Origin: Symbiodinium natans
Taxonomy: Eukaryota; Sar; Dinophyceae; Suessiales; Symbiodiniaceae
NCBI GenBank assembly: GCA_905221605.1
Contig: CAJNDS010000702.1
Location: forward strand, 276,001-340,000
Length of the DNA stretch: 64,000 nt
Reading direction: 5' to 3'
Within the stretch, counting starts at the first letter, position 1. Each line of letters begins with the position of its first letter. Shown here in pieces: positions 18,741-32,397 of this stretch. The translations under genes and the position numbers were made by a program. Under the pieces are notes generated by a model. The model saw only the letters and a list, made by a program, of their open reading frames with translations. It was not told the DNA's origin and did not search any database.

Positions 18741-21700
18741 GCTGAGACTCCTCAATCTTATAAAGTTTATTCGTATTATGATATTACTATTATTAATATA
18801 TATATATACATGCAAAAATGTCTGTCTATATATATATATATGTATCTGCAAAAATGTCTTTACATGTCAGCGTATTCGTATGTTGAAAAGGAATATATTT
18901 ACAGCTTCCTATATGAACACGTTGTTCATCATATACTTCTATATGATTGAATGATTGTATTGTTATATTGTTATACTATTATGCTAAACTAGTGATATAT
19001 TATAGTACAGTGATTGGAATTTGGTTTTGGGTGGGGTGCTCCGGATGCCTGCGAGGCCGGCGTGGGCCCCACCCAGTACAAGCTGCTGTTCATCTGCGGC
19101 CTCACGTTCTGCTCGGATGCGGCAGAGGCAGAACCTACGGATGAGGGCCCGGATGTTGAGATACTCATGATCATATGGGTGGTGGTCAAAATCATGATCG
19201 TTTGGGGTACCCTAAAAATTGGCGCCGCATTACAATGGGGTTCCAAAAAGGTACCATAAATTTTGACAGCCACCCATATGTCTGGAAGATGTAAACTGCG
19301 CTGTCGAGGGGCTTGTGCTGTGAAGTAGCATGCGTTTCACGCGAATTCGTCGGATTGGCAGGTTTTCTTTATGTCCTGCATGAGCATTTTCGACGTACTT
19401 CCGACTGTTTCCAGATGGACGCATCCTCCTTGGAATTGTATCTTCTGCGCTAGAGTACCCTCTGCGCTAACTGTACGTCTCGTGGAAGTCTTGCAGGGAA
19501 AGACTGTTAGGCTTCGTACCTTTTTGTGGGGTGTCACCAAATTTTGTATGTCTGTCCTTTAGGTGCCTCACACGATAACGCGCAGGACAGGATACGCACA
19601 GGCATGCATGACGGCATTCTTTCCGACGCCTGCAGGTGACCTTCCTCTCGTATGTCACGGAAGTGCTGTCACTTTCCCAGCCCCTTCCTCTTTCGCTCTT
19701 CTCTTCGCTCCTACACAGAAGCGTGCTTCTCTTGCTTGTTTGATTGCTTGTTTCATTGCTTGTTTGTTTGCGTGTTTGTGTGTCGCAAACCTCTTGCGTG
19801 TTCGTCTTGCGTGTTGTGTGTGTTTTGCGTGTTTGTTTGTCTGTTTGTTCGTTCGTTTGTTTGTTTGCCTGTTTGTGTGTTTGGATGTGTGTTTGGATGT
19901 GTGTGTGTGTGGGTGGGTGGGTGTGTTGTGCGTTTTCTGCGTGTGTGATGTGCGGTTGTTGGTTTATTCGTTCTTTGCTGGTTTCTTGTTGGTTGTTGGC
20001 TGTTGGTTGTTGCCGTTGCTGTTGCTGGCTTTGTGCTTCGTGCCTTGTGCTTTGTGCCTTGTTTTTTGGGTGGACCTTTGAGTCACCTCGATTGAGTCGA
20101 AAGAAAACATGCATTGAGCTGGAAACACCCGGAACCCGAGTCCTGGAGGAAACCCGGTCAGCCCCTGTAAAAAGTGATGATCAGTTGAGGGTTTCGGGTT
20201 GCGAGGGGTTTAAGGTTTTGGATTGTGCTCTCTTGTTTTCCGACTCGGCCTTTTTTGATTTTGGAGTCCTGTGGCTGCCGTTCCGGACCACGAATCGGCC
20301 CAGCTTTTGTGAAACACTGTCAGCCTGTACACTAGGTCCGGTAGGCCCTTGAAGTATTTCATATTTTTCTCTGTCACTGACTATGTGAGCCCTTGAAATG
20401 TGTCATATTTCCCCTTTGTTAAGAGCCTCATATTTAGGAACATCTTCAGAGGGTCTTTAAGGGCCGTCCTAGTACATGAAACCAGCTGGGACACAAGCTC
20501 CACCGAGGCGATGCGAGTGGGGGCTGACGTCGAATCAGGCCAGGGCTGGAAGCCATCACAGGGGTGTAGGGCTTAGGGTATCTTAGGGTCTAGGGTTGTC
20601 TTGGGGCTTGGGTTCTTGCAAGTCGTGCAGGTCCTACTGTGCAAGACCCGGTTTCTGGAACCGTTGTCGCAGAGCAACAGCGGCTGCTGTTCGTATGACG
20701 GTAGTTGCAACAGCTCTCTCCGAAATTGGCGCTGACACGACATCCAACACTTCGCTCATGGTGAAGACCTTGCACGGGACCGCAACATTGTAGATTCATC
20801 GCAACATTCATAGGCTCTAGGACATTCTTGTAACCAGAGGGCAAAATGGCCTGATCCGTTGGGAATGGACCGCTACATGTTCCCAGGAAGCATAAGTCGG
20901 GAGCGCGGGTCCAGGTCAATCCCGTTCGTTCCTCAGAAGCAACCAAAGAGACCACGAGCAGCATCAACAAACGCAGCTGGGCCCTCGATTTGTTCATGAG
21001 GGTACGTGCGCTCTCATGGCCTATAGACCTTGGGATGTTCGCCCTTATACTAACAGTGCTTAATGCTCGCAGGGATTATACTCGGGGGTACTATAACCCC
21101 GATATTCCCCAACCTAGACCTGACCCTAAACCCTAAATCCTAAATCTTAAATCCTAGACCTTAAACCCTAAACCTTGAGCTGGGCAGGAGTCTCTGATCA
21201 CGTCCGCGGTCTTCGGCGGGATGGTCGTCGGGGCGCCGATCTGGGGTCCTCTTGGCTTGAATCAAGTACGGTTTAGGGATTAGCTGGGGTTTAGGGTTTA
21301 GGGTTTAGGATTTAGGGTTTAGGGTCAGGTCTAGGTTGGGATGTTCCCCCTTATACTAACAGCTCCTTAATAGGGAGTAGAGTATCCCCTGATAGAATTC
21401 TGATTAAGGAGCTGTTAGTAGAAGGGGGAGCATCCCAATTGAAAAGGTTGAATCCTCGCTTTTTGGACCTTGCTTTGGGGATTCGCCTGGTTTGGACCTC
21501 TGGAGCGAGAAGCTGTTGGCTCCAGCCGATGACCGGTTTAGGGTTTAGGGTTCAGGGTTTAGGGTTTAGGGTTTAGGGTTTAGGGTTTAGGGTTTAGGGT
21601 TGAAGCACAGGCTACATTTCAGACCACAAGGGCCGACGGCAGCCTGGACCTGAGATGTCGTTGGTCCGGAATGCACACAGGATTGCAATAGTTCACGCAT

Positions 21701-24700
21701 TCAAGCGAGCGCAAGGCAACAACAATCTCCGAATCGGTAAGTCGGAAGTGCTTTTTGCATCGCTGTATGTTCAAAGGTTCTGCAAAGATGCATCTAGGAG
21801 GATCTGCCGCGTACGACCTGAGTCACACTTGATGTAAGTCCGTCATCCGAAGCCATCGGGTGGCCGAACGTCATGAAAGCATGTGTTGGCTGCTTATGGA
21901 CTCATGGGTCTTGCACTCTTGCGCCGTCTTGCCTGCTCTTTGGGCCCAGTTTCCGCTTGCAATACGACGCCCGGAAAGGTTGACGGGCAATCTGTATGGC
22001 ACACAGCCCTGTCATTCTCGACCCGAAGCCTTAGCTTTAGCTACTTTAGCTTCAGCTGTACACTCAGTCCCGCCGAGGCCTTGAAAGGTTTGGTCCATTC
22101 TGTTGCGTTAATCTTTGACCGGCGCCAGCAAAGAACTGGCTCCAGGGTGCACAGGCCATGGGAAATGGCTCCGCGAAGTACACAAGGTGCGAGCGAGCCG
22201 CCACTTGGTCCAGCAATTGCGGGAAGGGGCGCCTTTTTGTCAGCATGGTCAATATCCAAGTTTCATGGGCCCTTAGTATGGTCCCTTACCTCCCTTAAAG
22301 GGTTCCGAAGCCCTTGGGTTGTACGTATAGGGTAAAAAAGGGGCATATAAGGGGTACCCTGTTCAGGGCCCATACTAAGGGACCATGTAACAACCCTAAG
22401 ATAACAAGGGCAAGTGCCGCAAGTGTCGAGTTGGGTGCGCTCAAGTTGCCACGTTTGCCTCACCGCGTTGGTGTCAGCCATCGGGCCACAGGAGGTTACA
22501 GATCTTGGGCAATGGACTTATCAGACATGGGATGGATGATATCATGATACACGCATATATGTATATGATGATGATGATGATGAGGAGGAGGAGGACGAGC
22601 CATGTCTGTGTGTGTGTGTGTTTCCCACAATGAGTGCAGACGTGCGAACATTCCAAACTTGGTGTCGTAGAAAAGCTCCTCGAACACGCGCTCGAGATGG
22701 CCAACATTGGCCAAACTGACGCTAGGAAGTTCCTGCGCCCGCAAATTCTACTGCAGTTGCGCTCAATAGTGAGGAGGGACCAGCGATGGCCATGACACAG
22801 TCCAAGCCCAAGGTAGAGCATGACCGGTGCGAGCGCTGCGGCAAGTCGTATGCCACGACCGTGGAGATCACATATGAGATTGAGAAGGCCAGGGGGGGAA
22901 TATGTAGGCCCCACGTCGGTGAACAGCTTTGTCGCACCCCCGAACCCTAAAGCGCAAACTCACGTGTCACGCTCCCGTGTTTGCCCAGGTGAAAGAGAGC
23001 CTGCGCTGTGAAAACTGCCAAGGCACAGGTCAGACCTTGGGGCCACTTCGAGCTAATTAGGGTTTCGGGTTTAGGGTTTAGGGTTTAGGGTTTAGGGTCA
23101 TCGAGCAAGATTCTTTGCTGTCTTCTGATGGCGTGACTGCAAGCGGTTTGAAGACAGTCTGCTGCAGGGGATGCTGATGCATCCTCGCCAACAGCGCTTG
23201 AGCTGTAGCTGCACCATTCCTCCCATTGTTGGTAGGCTGAGGCTGTCTCTACAAAGCCTTCAGCCTCCAGCTTGAGATTGCATTCTCTCCCCGGAAACTG
23301 TGTGATCCGAAAGCTATCCCATGACAACTCAAAAGGCTCCCGAAGACAACGAAGCCGAAGCCCAAGCCCCAAGCCCCAAGCCAGAAAGATCCACCAAGTC
23401 AGGCCCCAAAAGAGAGATTCCGAACCCTAAGCCCTAAACCCTAAACCCTAAACCCAAAAAAACGGGGGACCCGAAGATGCGCTCTGAGTCAAGGAATGGT
23501 GACATCTGCAAGGCGTGTGGTGGCCGCGGGCTGCCCCTTAGTTGGATGTTGGTTGGTGTGGGCGTAGGGGTTTAGGGTTTAGGGTTTACCGGCCCCTCTC
23601 AACTCGCATCATACCTTCAATATGAATTTAAGCCCAACCTTGCCTTCACAGATGTAGCCCCAAAAAACGCCTACAAAGTCCAAAACCTAACCCCCCCCCC
23701 TAAACACCGCAAACAGATGAAACTTGAGCGGCGAAAACGCGGGCTCGTCCGTATCAAATGGCGAGCGTAGCACCATCAAACAGGAAGGTGAACCTCTGAA
23801 CCCCTCTACGAGCAGCTGGCCACTGATATTGAGAAGCTGCCATGGCGAGAAACAGAACCCGGAAGGGACTGCCAAACTACGATGTCTTTGTGGATTGTCA
23901 CTGCGGCTTTGGGCGTCTTACGCGCTCGACCAATGGACCAACTTCGTGCTCCCCAAAAAGCCTACACCCTAAACCCGAAAACCCTCAACCCTAAAACCCT
24001 AAACCCTAAAAGCCTGAGGATCACAAGCCACCGGGAGGAGCACTTTGTGCTGAGTCAGCGGGAGGTCGACGTGGAGCCCCACAAGTGCAGCGCCTCCTGC
24101 CCGACTGTTCTGAAAGCTTGTAGGCATCTTAGGGTTTAGGGTTTAGAGTTTAGGGTTTAGGGTTTTTGGTTTAGGGTTTAGGGTTTCCTCAAGTCGGGCT
24201 TTGGAGGGTTTTTAGGGGCTTAGGGTTTAGGGTTTGAGGTTTTTTAGGGTTTTTAGGGTTTTCAGGGTTTCAGGGTTTTATGGTTTTTGGGGTTTGGGGT
24301 TTACGGTTTCAGGGTTTCAGGGTTTTAGGGTTTCAGGGTTTCAGGGTTTTAGGGTTTCAGGGTTTAGGGTTTCAGGGTTTGCCGAATCTTGGAGTCCAGA
24401 GTCTATATGGGAGTTACAAGGCGCCCCAGAAACTGAAGTTCGCTGAGCCTGGTTCAAGAAACAGAAGCAGGTTGACAGAATGCTGTTGATAGAAACCCTG
24501 AACCCTAAACCCGAAACCCCTAAACCGAGAATACCCTAGACCCTAAACCCTAAACCCTAAGCATCCCGAAACCCTAAACCCTAAGCATCCCGAAGCCCTA
24601 AACCCTAAACCCTAAACCCTAAACCCTAAGCATCCCGAAACCCTAAACCCTAAGCATCCCGAAGCCCTAAACCCTAAACCCTAAACCCTTAACCCTTAAC

Positions 24701-27700
24701 CCTAAACCCTAAACCCTAAACCCTAAGCATCCCGAAACCCTAAACCCTAAGCATCCCGAAGCCCTAAACCCTAAACATCCCCAAGCCCTAACCCTAAACC
24801 CTAAACCCTAAACCCTAAACCCTAAACCCTAAACCCTAAACCCTAAACCCTAAACCCTAAACCCTAAGCATCCCGAAACCCTAAACCCGAAGCATCCCGA
24901 AGCCCTAAACCCTAAACCCTAAGCCCTAAACCCTAAACCCTAGGCATGTTGACAAGATGTTGAAGCATGTTGAGCTCCTGGTCGAAAAGCAAGGAGATGC
25001 CAATCCCACTTTTCTCTTCGGGCCTTGGCCTGGCGGCCGATGTCGCTAAGCTGAAGCTGCGGGGCCTCTGTGCTTAGGGCATTCTGTGAGCTTAGGGTTT
25101 AGGGTTTGGGGTTTAGGGTTTAGGGTTAGGGCTTGGGGATGTTTAGGGTTTAAGGTTTTCTGCTTTCGCCCCCTCACACTCTAGGTATTTCTCTTCGGCT
25201 CCCTTGTGGGTCCCCTACATAGTACCTTATAAACAGGACCCCCCTAAACCCTAAACCCTAAACCCTAAACCGTAAACCGACTGTATGCAAGGCGCGGCTC
25301 CAAAACGAGCGTTCCCGTGAGAGCAAGTTCGGCTTAGACCTCAAGACCCGGGTTTAGGGTTTAGGGTTTAGGGTTTAGGGTTTAGGGTTTAGGGTTTAGG
25401 GCTATGGTGCGGAAAAAAGCACCCGCAACAAAAAAAAAAACACTCTTACCGCTAGCACCCGGAACCCGTGTTTTTTTTTTTGTTGTGGGTGCTTTTTTGC
25501 TGTGGGTGCTTTTTTCGGGGGCCGCCCCGGTGAGTGAGTGACCTGGCGCGTGTCGCCCCCGCACCCGCAGCAAAAAAAAAAGGGGCCCCCGCACCCGCAG
25601 CAAAAAAAAACCGCGCCCCCGCACCCGCAGCAAAAAAAAAAAACGCAACCCCCCCTCCCCCCCGCTTCCTCCCCACCCCCCAGGTGAGTAAGTGACCTGG
25701 CGCGTGTCGCCCCCGCGCCCGCAGCAAAAAAAAAAAACGCGCCCCCGCACCCGCAGCAAAAAAAAAAACGCGCCGCCCCCCCCTCCCCCCCCCCTCCTCC
25801 CCCCCCCCAGGTGAGTGAGTGACCTCGCGCGTGTCGCCCCCGCAGTGCCCCCGCACCCGCAGCAAAAAAAAAAACGCGCCCCCGCACCCGCATCAAAATA
25901 AAAAACGCGCCCCCCCGCACCCGCAGCAAAAAAAAAAAAAGGCGCCCCCCCCCCCCTTCCCCCAGGTCATTTGTTTTTGCAATTTCCTCCCCAACCCCGT
26001 CCCCAACGCCCCCCCCCTCCTTTAAACTGTGCAAGCGTTTTCAAAGCACTGAATCCTTCCCAAGGCCATCATGCGAGCATTGTGTTTGCTAACGGTGGAG
26101 GGAGGGCTGCACCCCGCCCGACCCCCCCCCTCTTTAAAACCGTGCCAGCTAGCTTCTCAGCATATGAATCCTGTCCAAGCCTATCATGCCAGCATTGGGT
26201 TTGCAAATTGGGGGGGGCTGCGCCCCCCCCCAACCCCCCCGCTTCTTAAAGCCATGCCAGCTTGCTTCAAAGCAAATGAATCCTTTCCGAAACCATCATG
26301 AGAGCATTCCCCTCCGCTTGAAAGGGGCGGGGGGGGGGGGCTGCGCTTTTTAGCCGGGCAAGCTTGCTTCAATCATACGAATCCCTTCCAAACCCATGAT
26401 GATGCGAGCATTGTGTTGCAAATGGGGGGTGGGGGGGGGCTGCGCTTTTTAGCCGGGCAAGCTTGCTTCAATCATACGAATCCCTTCCAAACCCATGATG
26501 ATGCGAGCATTGTGTTGCAAATGGGGGGGGGCTGCGCCCCCCCCCAACCCCCCCGCTTTTTTTAGCCGGCAAGCCTGCTTCAAAGCTTACGAATCCCTTC
26601 CAAACCCATGATGCGCGCATTGTGTTTTCAAATGCGGCGGTCTGCGCAGCCCCCAACCCCCTGAAAAAAGAGGAATATATGCCTGCTTTCCTACGAAAAT
26701 TCAGACCTTATAGTGGAAGTTGAATTTTCCGTTTAAAAATAGAGATATAAACGTCTTCTTAGTAAAGAATCGAGAAAATAGAGCTTGTGTTATGAGACAT
26801 GAACAAAAACACTTGTTGTCTACGAGTCACAGATAGAGATAATGCATGTACTCTTATGACAATATAGAGAATTAGCTTTTCATGTATTCCTCTCATGTCT
26901 TCCTCGTGAAACAAAGAGAAGATGTCTGAAAATACTGACAAAATAAAAAAAAACTATAGAACAATAGAGGTTTTCGCTATACAATATAGAGAAATTAGAT
27001 GTTTCCTATGACAACATAGAGGAAATAGAGGCTTTCATACGAAAATATAGCGAACATACAAAGTGTTTTCATATCAAAATGTAGAGGTCTTGATATTCAA
27101 ATATAGAGAATAGAGGTCTTCATGTTCAAATGTTATGACAATGGAGGTTTGCCTATTCAGAGACAGAGAAAATAACGGGCTTCCTATTAAAATAGGACAC
27201 GAGGAACAAAACACTTTTAATTGCAAGTCACACATTGAGATAACACAGACAATAAGTTTCTCATGTATTCCTCTCTCATGTCTTCCTCATGAAATATAGA
27301 GGAAAACTATGACGATATAGACAAAAATAGAGAGAAATAGAGGTTTTCGTTATAAAATATAGAGAAATAGAGGTTTTCGAATTAAAGTAGAGGTTTTCAT
27401 ACTAAATGTAGAGAAAACAGAGGTTTTCATATTCAAATATAGAGAAGAAAGAGGTTTTCCTATTCAAATATAGAGAAGAAAGAGGTTTTCCTATTGAAAA
27501 TTAGAGAAAATAGAGGTTTTCATAGTAAAATATAGAGAAAACAGCAAAAACGCTCCGCACCCGCAGCAAAAAAAAAACGCGACCCCACGGCACCCGCAAC
27601 AAAAAAAAAAACGCGCCCCCGCACCCGCAGCAAAAAAAAAAACGCGCCCCCCGCACCCGCAGCAAAAAAAAAAACGCGCCCCCGCACCCGCAGCAAAAAA

Positions 27701-30700
27701 AAAACGCGCCCCCGCACCCACAGCAAAAAAGCACCTGCAACAAAAAAAAAAACACTCTTACCGCTATGGTGCAATCCAAGGTCATGCACAAGACCAGGAA
27801 TCCCAGCATCACTGTCGGTGGCTCTGCTCAACTATTCAAGGGATGAAGACTCGGACCCCTAGGGTTGTGCCCCTAAAGGTTCCCCTTAATCTACTCCGAA
27901 TATGGCCCTTAAATCGGGGCCCCAAAACCTAATGGTACAACCTTAAGGGTCCGAGGTAGAACCCTTAGAACTATCATCTTCTTTAGGCTTTTCGTCGCGC
28001 ACCACGTAGAGTTTAGGGACACCGGCCTCCGAATGGTGACAGCTGGAAGGATGCATGATGAGGGTTTAGGGTTTAGGGTTTGGGGTTTTGGGATTTAGGG
28101 TTTACGGTTTTGGGTTTTGGGTTTTGGGATTAGGAATGTGAGGGACGCCTTGGTTTGTTGAAAGTCCTTTCTGCCATATACAGCGCAACATCCACGCTGC
28201 GTGTGCAAACGTAGAGAATGGCAGGCAGTTAATGGATAAAAACACGTCACCTGCAGGATGTTCTTTGCCTCAGAGCACAGTCATGGTGTGCGTGAGCATG
28301 TTGCACTGCACATCACATACACACAGCATACACCGCATTTCCTCGCATTCGAAGTCCCATTCATGCGTAGCTGTTGTAAGTTCACCCCTCCGCGAACGCA
28401 ACATCTACATCTGCAAGTTCGCAGGCCTATGAATTGTGCACTATCCACCGAACGCATCAAGCGTGGTTCTGTTTGGTTGTGCGGTTGCGCGGTACTGCGC
28501 TGTGATGCGCGGTGCATATGTGTGTGTATGTGTGCACGTGTGCTGGCATGTGCGGTGCCCGTAGTTACGTGCTCGTGTGCTGGTATGTTCCTCTCATGCA
28601 CTAGTTATTATCGTATTATATGAAATTTCTTGGTATGTTATAGTTATTGCATTATTATCTACATGAATATTTGGTAGTTATATTTTTCATTGCTAGCTTA
28701 TCATTGTATTGTTAGATTATTGTTACATCAGGGTAGAGGCGCCTTTGATACTTTCGCCCAGGTCCCGCAGAATGCTTCTGAGAGCGGTTGCGTCGGATCG
28801 CAATTGTGCAAATCGTCTGTCTGAGAGAGTCCATCTCCAGGAATTGCCGAATGTGTCGCGGGTCCCTTGCTTTAGGGTTTCAAGGGTTTAGGGTTTCGGC
28901 GTTGATACAAGTGGGCCATCACATGCCATCGTGACTGTCTACGCGCCATGTAGGAAGCATGACCCGTGACCCACTTGTGTGTTCCTCCTGGCTGATGGCG
29001 CATGACCTAAATTGGCGGAAGAAAGTGCCATGGAAAAAAACGAGTTGCTTGCACATGTGACAGTGTTTCGGAATCCAACATGATAGTCAGAAATAATCTC
29101 ATTGTCGTTGCTGGCTTCTGAATGCTGCATCGGAGACCTAGCGCGAAGGAAAGCGTCACAGTCGTTGATGGAGGAAGTCGTCTGTGCCTTCTGTACCTGG
29201 TGTAGCAACAGTGAACACCCACAGCATTGACAGCAGCGCAGGAGCCCCCCGGTCGTATCCATGTCATGCCCTTGTCTGCCCCGCCAAGGGCCTTCCTGCT
29301 GTCCTCGCTGATCATTACCACGTTTGGCTTTCTTACAGCTGCGTGTGAGGTGCTCAGTCCGTGAAATAAACTTGGCAAACTCAAGCAACGACCCATGTTG
29401 TGCGATTGCGAATGAGGTAGGTGCAGTGTGGCGGTCTCGCTGAACTTACCTGATTTTTGTACAAGCACAAGCAAGTCCGCCAAAGCAAGAAGAGCCTACG
29501 TCCCAAACAACCTGCAAAACTGGGATTTCAACACACGACTTGTAGATTGTAGACTCCTCAAGGGCCCAACCTCTCTGGGACCTATGACACGCGAACACGC
29601 GAACTCCCTGGAAGGTTCGATTCGTTCGTTTAGGGTTTAGGGTTTAGGGTTTAGGGTTTAGGGTTTAGGGTTTAGGGTTTAGGGTTTAGGGTTTAGGGTG
29701 CCTGCCGTGAGTCCTGTCCGCCCTCGGTCGTAGGAGTTGGCTTTGTTTGCCTTGCGCCGCGCCTTCAGGCGTAGAAACAGGCTGCAGGAATCCAGAATGG
29801 CTTCCTTCACGGCCTTCACAGCTCCGAAGCAAACGCTGAGCAAACCTCCTGCCCTAAACCCTAAACCCCAAACCCCAAACCCCAAACCCCAAACCCTAAA
29901 CCCAAAACCCTAAAACCCCAAACCCCAAACCCGCCACATGCTGCTCCGTTTTCCAGGCCAGGGCTTCTACAGCCTCCTCATCATGCGGGCCTTGGTCGGG
30001 GTGGGCGTGGCAGGCTCGGGGTCCTGGAGCACTTGGGGGTCTCCGAAGTTAGGGGTCCTTATTCTAAGGGAATCCTATAATAGTTTAGGGTTTAGGGTTT
30101 AGGGTTTAGGGTTTAGGGTTTAGGGTTTAGGGTTTAGGGTTTAGGGTACCATATGGGATCTATATTGGGGGTCCCCTCTTTTCTTAAACCCGCACTTGGT
30201 TCCACAGAACCTATACCATAGGGCCCGCCTTGTTAAACCCGTCCGTTAAGTCGACAAACACATGTGTCATGATGTCCAAGTCTCTTTCAGGACAACGCTG
30301 CCGGACAGGTCCCTTCATCGCGGGCCTATGCGAACCTTCGAGCTTCGAAGGGATCTGCGAACCTTCCCAGGCCTTCCCCAAACAGGTCCAAACACCGTCG
30401 AGGAGACTCTATTCCAGTCAGTCCTCCCTAGACCCAAAACCCTAAACCCTAAACCCTAAACCCTAAACCCTAAACCCTAAACCCCAAACTCACTCATCCC
30501 TGACAGAGGCCTGCCAGTGGGCTTCGACATCCTGGCTGAAGCGATGCCCAGCTCAGGCCGCAGCGCGAACCCCGCCCGACTTAGGGTTTAGGGGGTTTAG
30601 GGTTTATAGGGTTTAGGGTTTAGGGTTAGGGTTTAGGGTTTAGGGTTTAGGGTTTAGGGTTTAGGGTTTAGGGTTTAGGGTTTAGGGTTTAGGGTTTAGG

Positions 30701-32354
30701 GTTTAGGGTTTAGGGTTTAGGGCTAGGGTTTAGGGTTCACCCTGCCCGAACCCCATTCATTCCAAGGTGCCACGATACATGGGGTTTTCCTTAAGGGGAC
30801 TCTACTCTATTTGGGGCATAAAAGGGGTGCCTCTATTTTGGGAAATGCCCACATTTTCGGTTCTGCGCGGCCCTCAGCTGTAGGGAACTGCATAGCCTTA
30901 ATGGCGTTCGGGTTGTCCCATCCGGCATCCTACTACTTTGGTTCGGGGGAGGCTATTGTTTCAGGTCGGGTTACATGAGGAGGTACTGGCCGAGCTTGGA
31001 GTCTGGTGTCATTCCAACATTCTATACATACATACATACATACATACATACATACAAACAACATTCTGCTATTGAAACCTGCCACTGATTCTCAGGATTG
31101 GAGAACTTTGGAGAACCGTTGGTAATACAGGTTGGCGTACGGGTCAGAGTCGTCTCTGCGCTTCGGATGGGCAGGCCGCGGCAAGTTTGGCCTCTACATG
31201 GAGCCCGGTCCCTGGCACGTTCAGGGAAAGGCTAGAATTGGGGGACTGAGACAAGGGATAGGCTCAAGATGCAAGATTGTTCCTGTCTCTTCTGGGTTTT
31301 AAGCAGAAAGGGGGTATATACCAGGCACACTCCAAACCCGACGCTGGAGGCTCGATAAGTCTCCGCGGCATTGGGGCACTACATGGCACATTTGAGCAAT
31401 GTGGCTCTACGCACATTCGTACATACTCGGGCCTCGTGTTGCTGAAGTTGCTGACGCTTGCCAACCAGAACTGATTTGCGATTTGTTTTGCTGCTTGAAG
31501 AAATCTGAATAACCTCTCAGGTTTTTCTGGACAGCAGGAAGTCTTTACGTGCCGCTCGGCTGCCAAAGGGGAAAGGTTATTGGGTCCAACTTTGAGGCTT
31601 TCAGTTCTCCTTCAAAACCCTAAACCCTAAACCCTGGTGGAAGGTGTTTGCCTGGGGCTGCGTTCCTGCAATCTCTCCCCTCTCTGATTGGGTCAGATAG
31701 AGAAATTCTGCGAAACCGCTGAGGGTTGGGCGATCTGGGCTTCCTTCGACTTGTAGGTCTAGGGTTTAGGGTTTATAGGGTTTAGGGTTTAGGGTTTAGG
31801 GTAACCTAGGAATCGGCTTTGAGAGCTCCGAATGCCTAGCAAACCCTGGAAAGGACGGCGATCGCATGGCTGCTGCTGGAGCAGGTCGGCTGGCAGGCCG
31901 CGCTGTGTGAGTAGGAGGGACATCGGCCTGCGCAGAGCATCAATTCTTGGGGTGTAATTTTGGTTTCGGGTTTAGGGTCTAGGCTTTTGGGGTTTGGGGT
32001 TTGGGGTTTAGGGTTTAGGAGAATAAGAGTTGAAAAGGAAGGTTTATGAGCACTGGAGTTGCACAGAGTTTTTTTAAAATTCATCCTGCTGTCGCAGCTT
32101 CGTGAGGGGATGTGTGGATGCCTTTCAGGGCCTTGTGGGAAGAGTGCCGTGCATAACAGTATGACCTTAGTTGCATGCGTCATCGTGCCCTTCAGCGACT
32201 TTCAGCTGGCAAAAAAGTCCTCATTGCCTGAACCTGCCAGAGATCTCTACCCCTTTAGTGAAGCCCGTTAAAGCGTAAGACTATCTATCTATCTATCTAT
32301 CTATCTATCTGTATATATATATATATATATATGCAAATATCTATATACAAATTA

Positions 32355-32397
<43 letters not shown>

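Larger units (their letters stand above)
25401..27772. repeat. composite minisatellite block flanked by a 10-bp direct repeat
   Basis: Bounded on both sides by gctatggtgc (25401-25410 and 27763-27772). Each end carries cccgcagcaaaaaaaaaa-type units of about 30 bases, and both ends contain cactcttaccgcta (25441 and 27753). The interior has G/C-run units (26000-26650) and AT-rich units (26680-27540). Long - strand frames rich in Phe, Gly, Ala and Arg are repeat products. Confidence 0.85.

Noticed and set aside
25382-26034. Long - strand frames rich in Phe, Gly, Ala, Arg (up to 210 codons)
   Set aside because: Products of the cccgcagcaaaaaaaa minisatellite; composition repeats with the DNA unit and no family features occur.
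29679-29885. A - strand exon over 29700-29850 with telomere arrays on both sides
   Set aside because: The frame is open and splice-like, but the + strand reading gives TM3 of the transporter in phase with the next exon, which is stronger.
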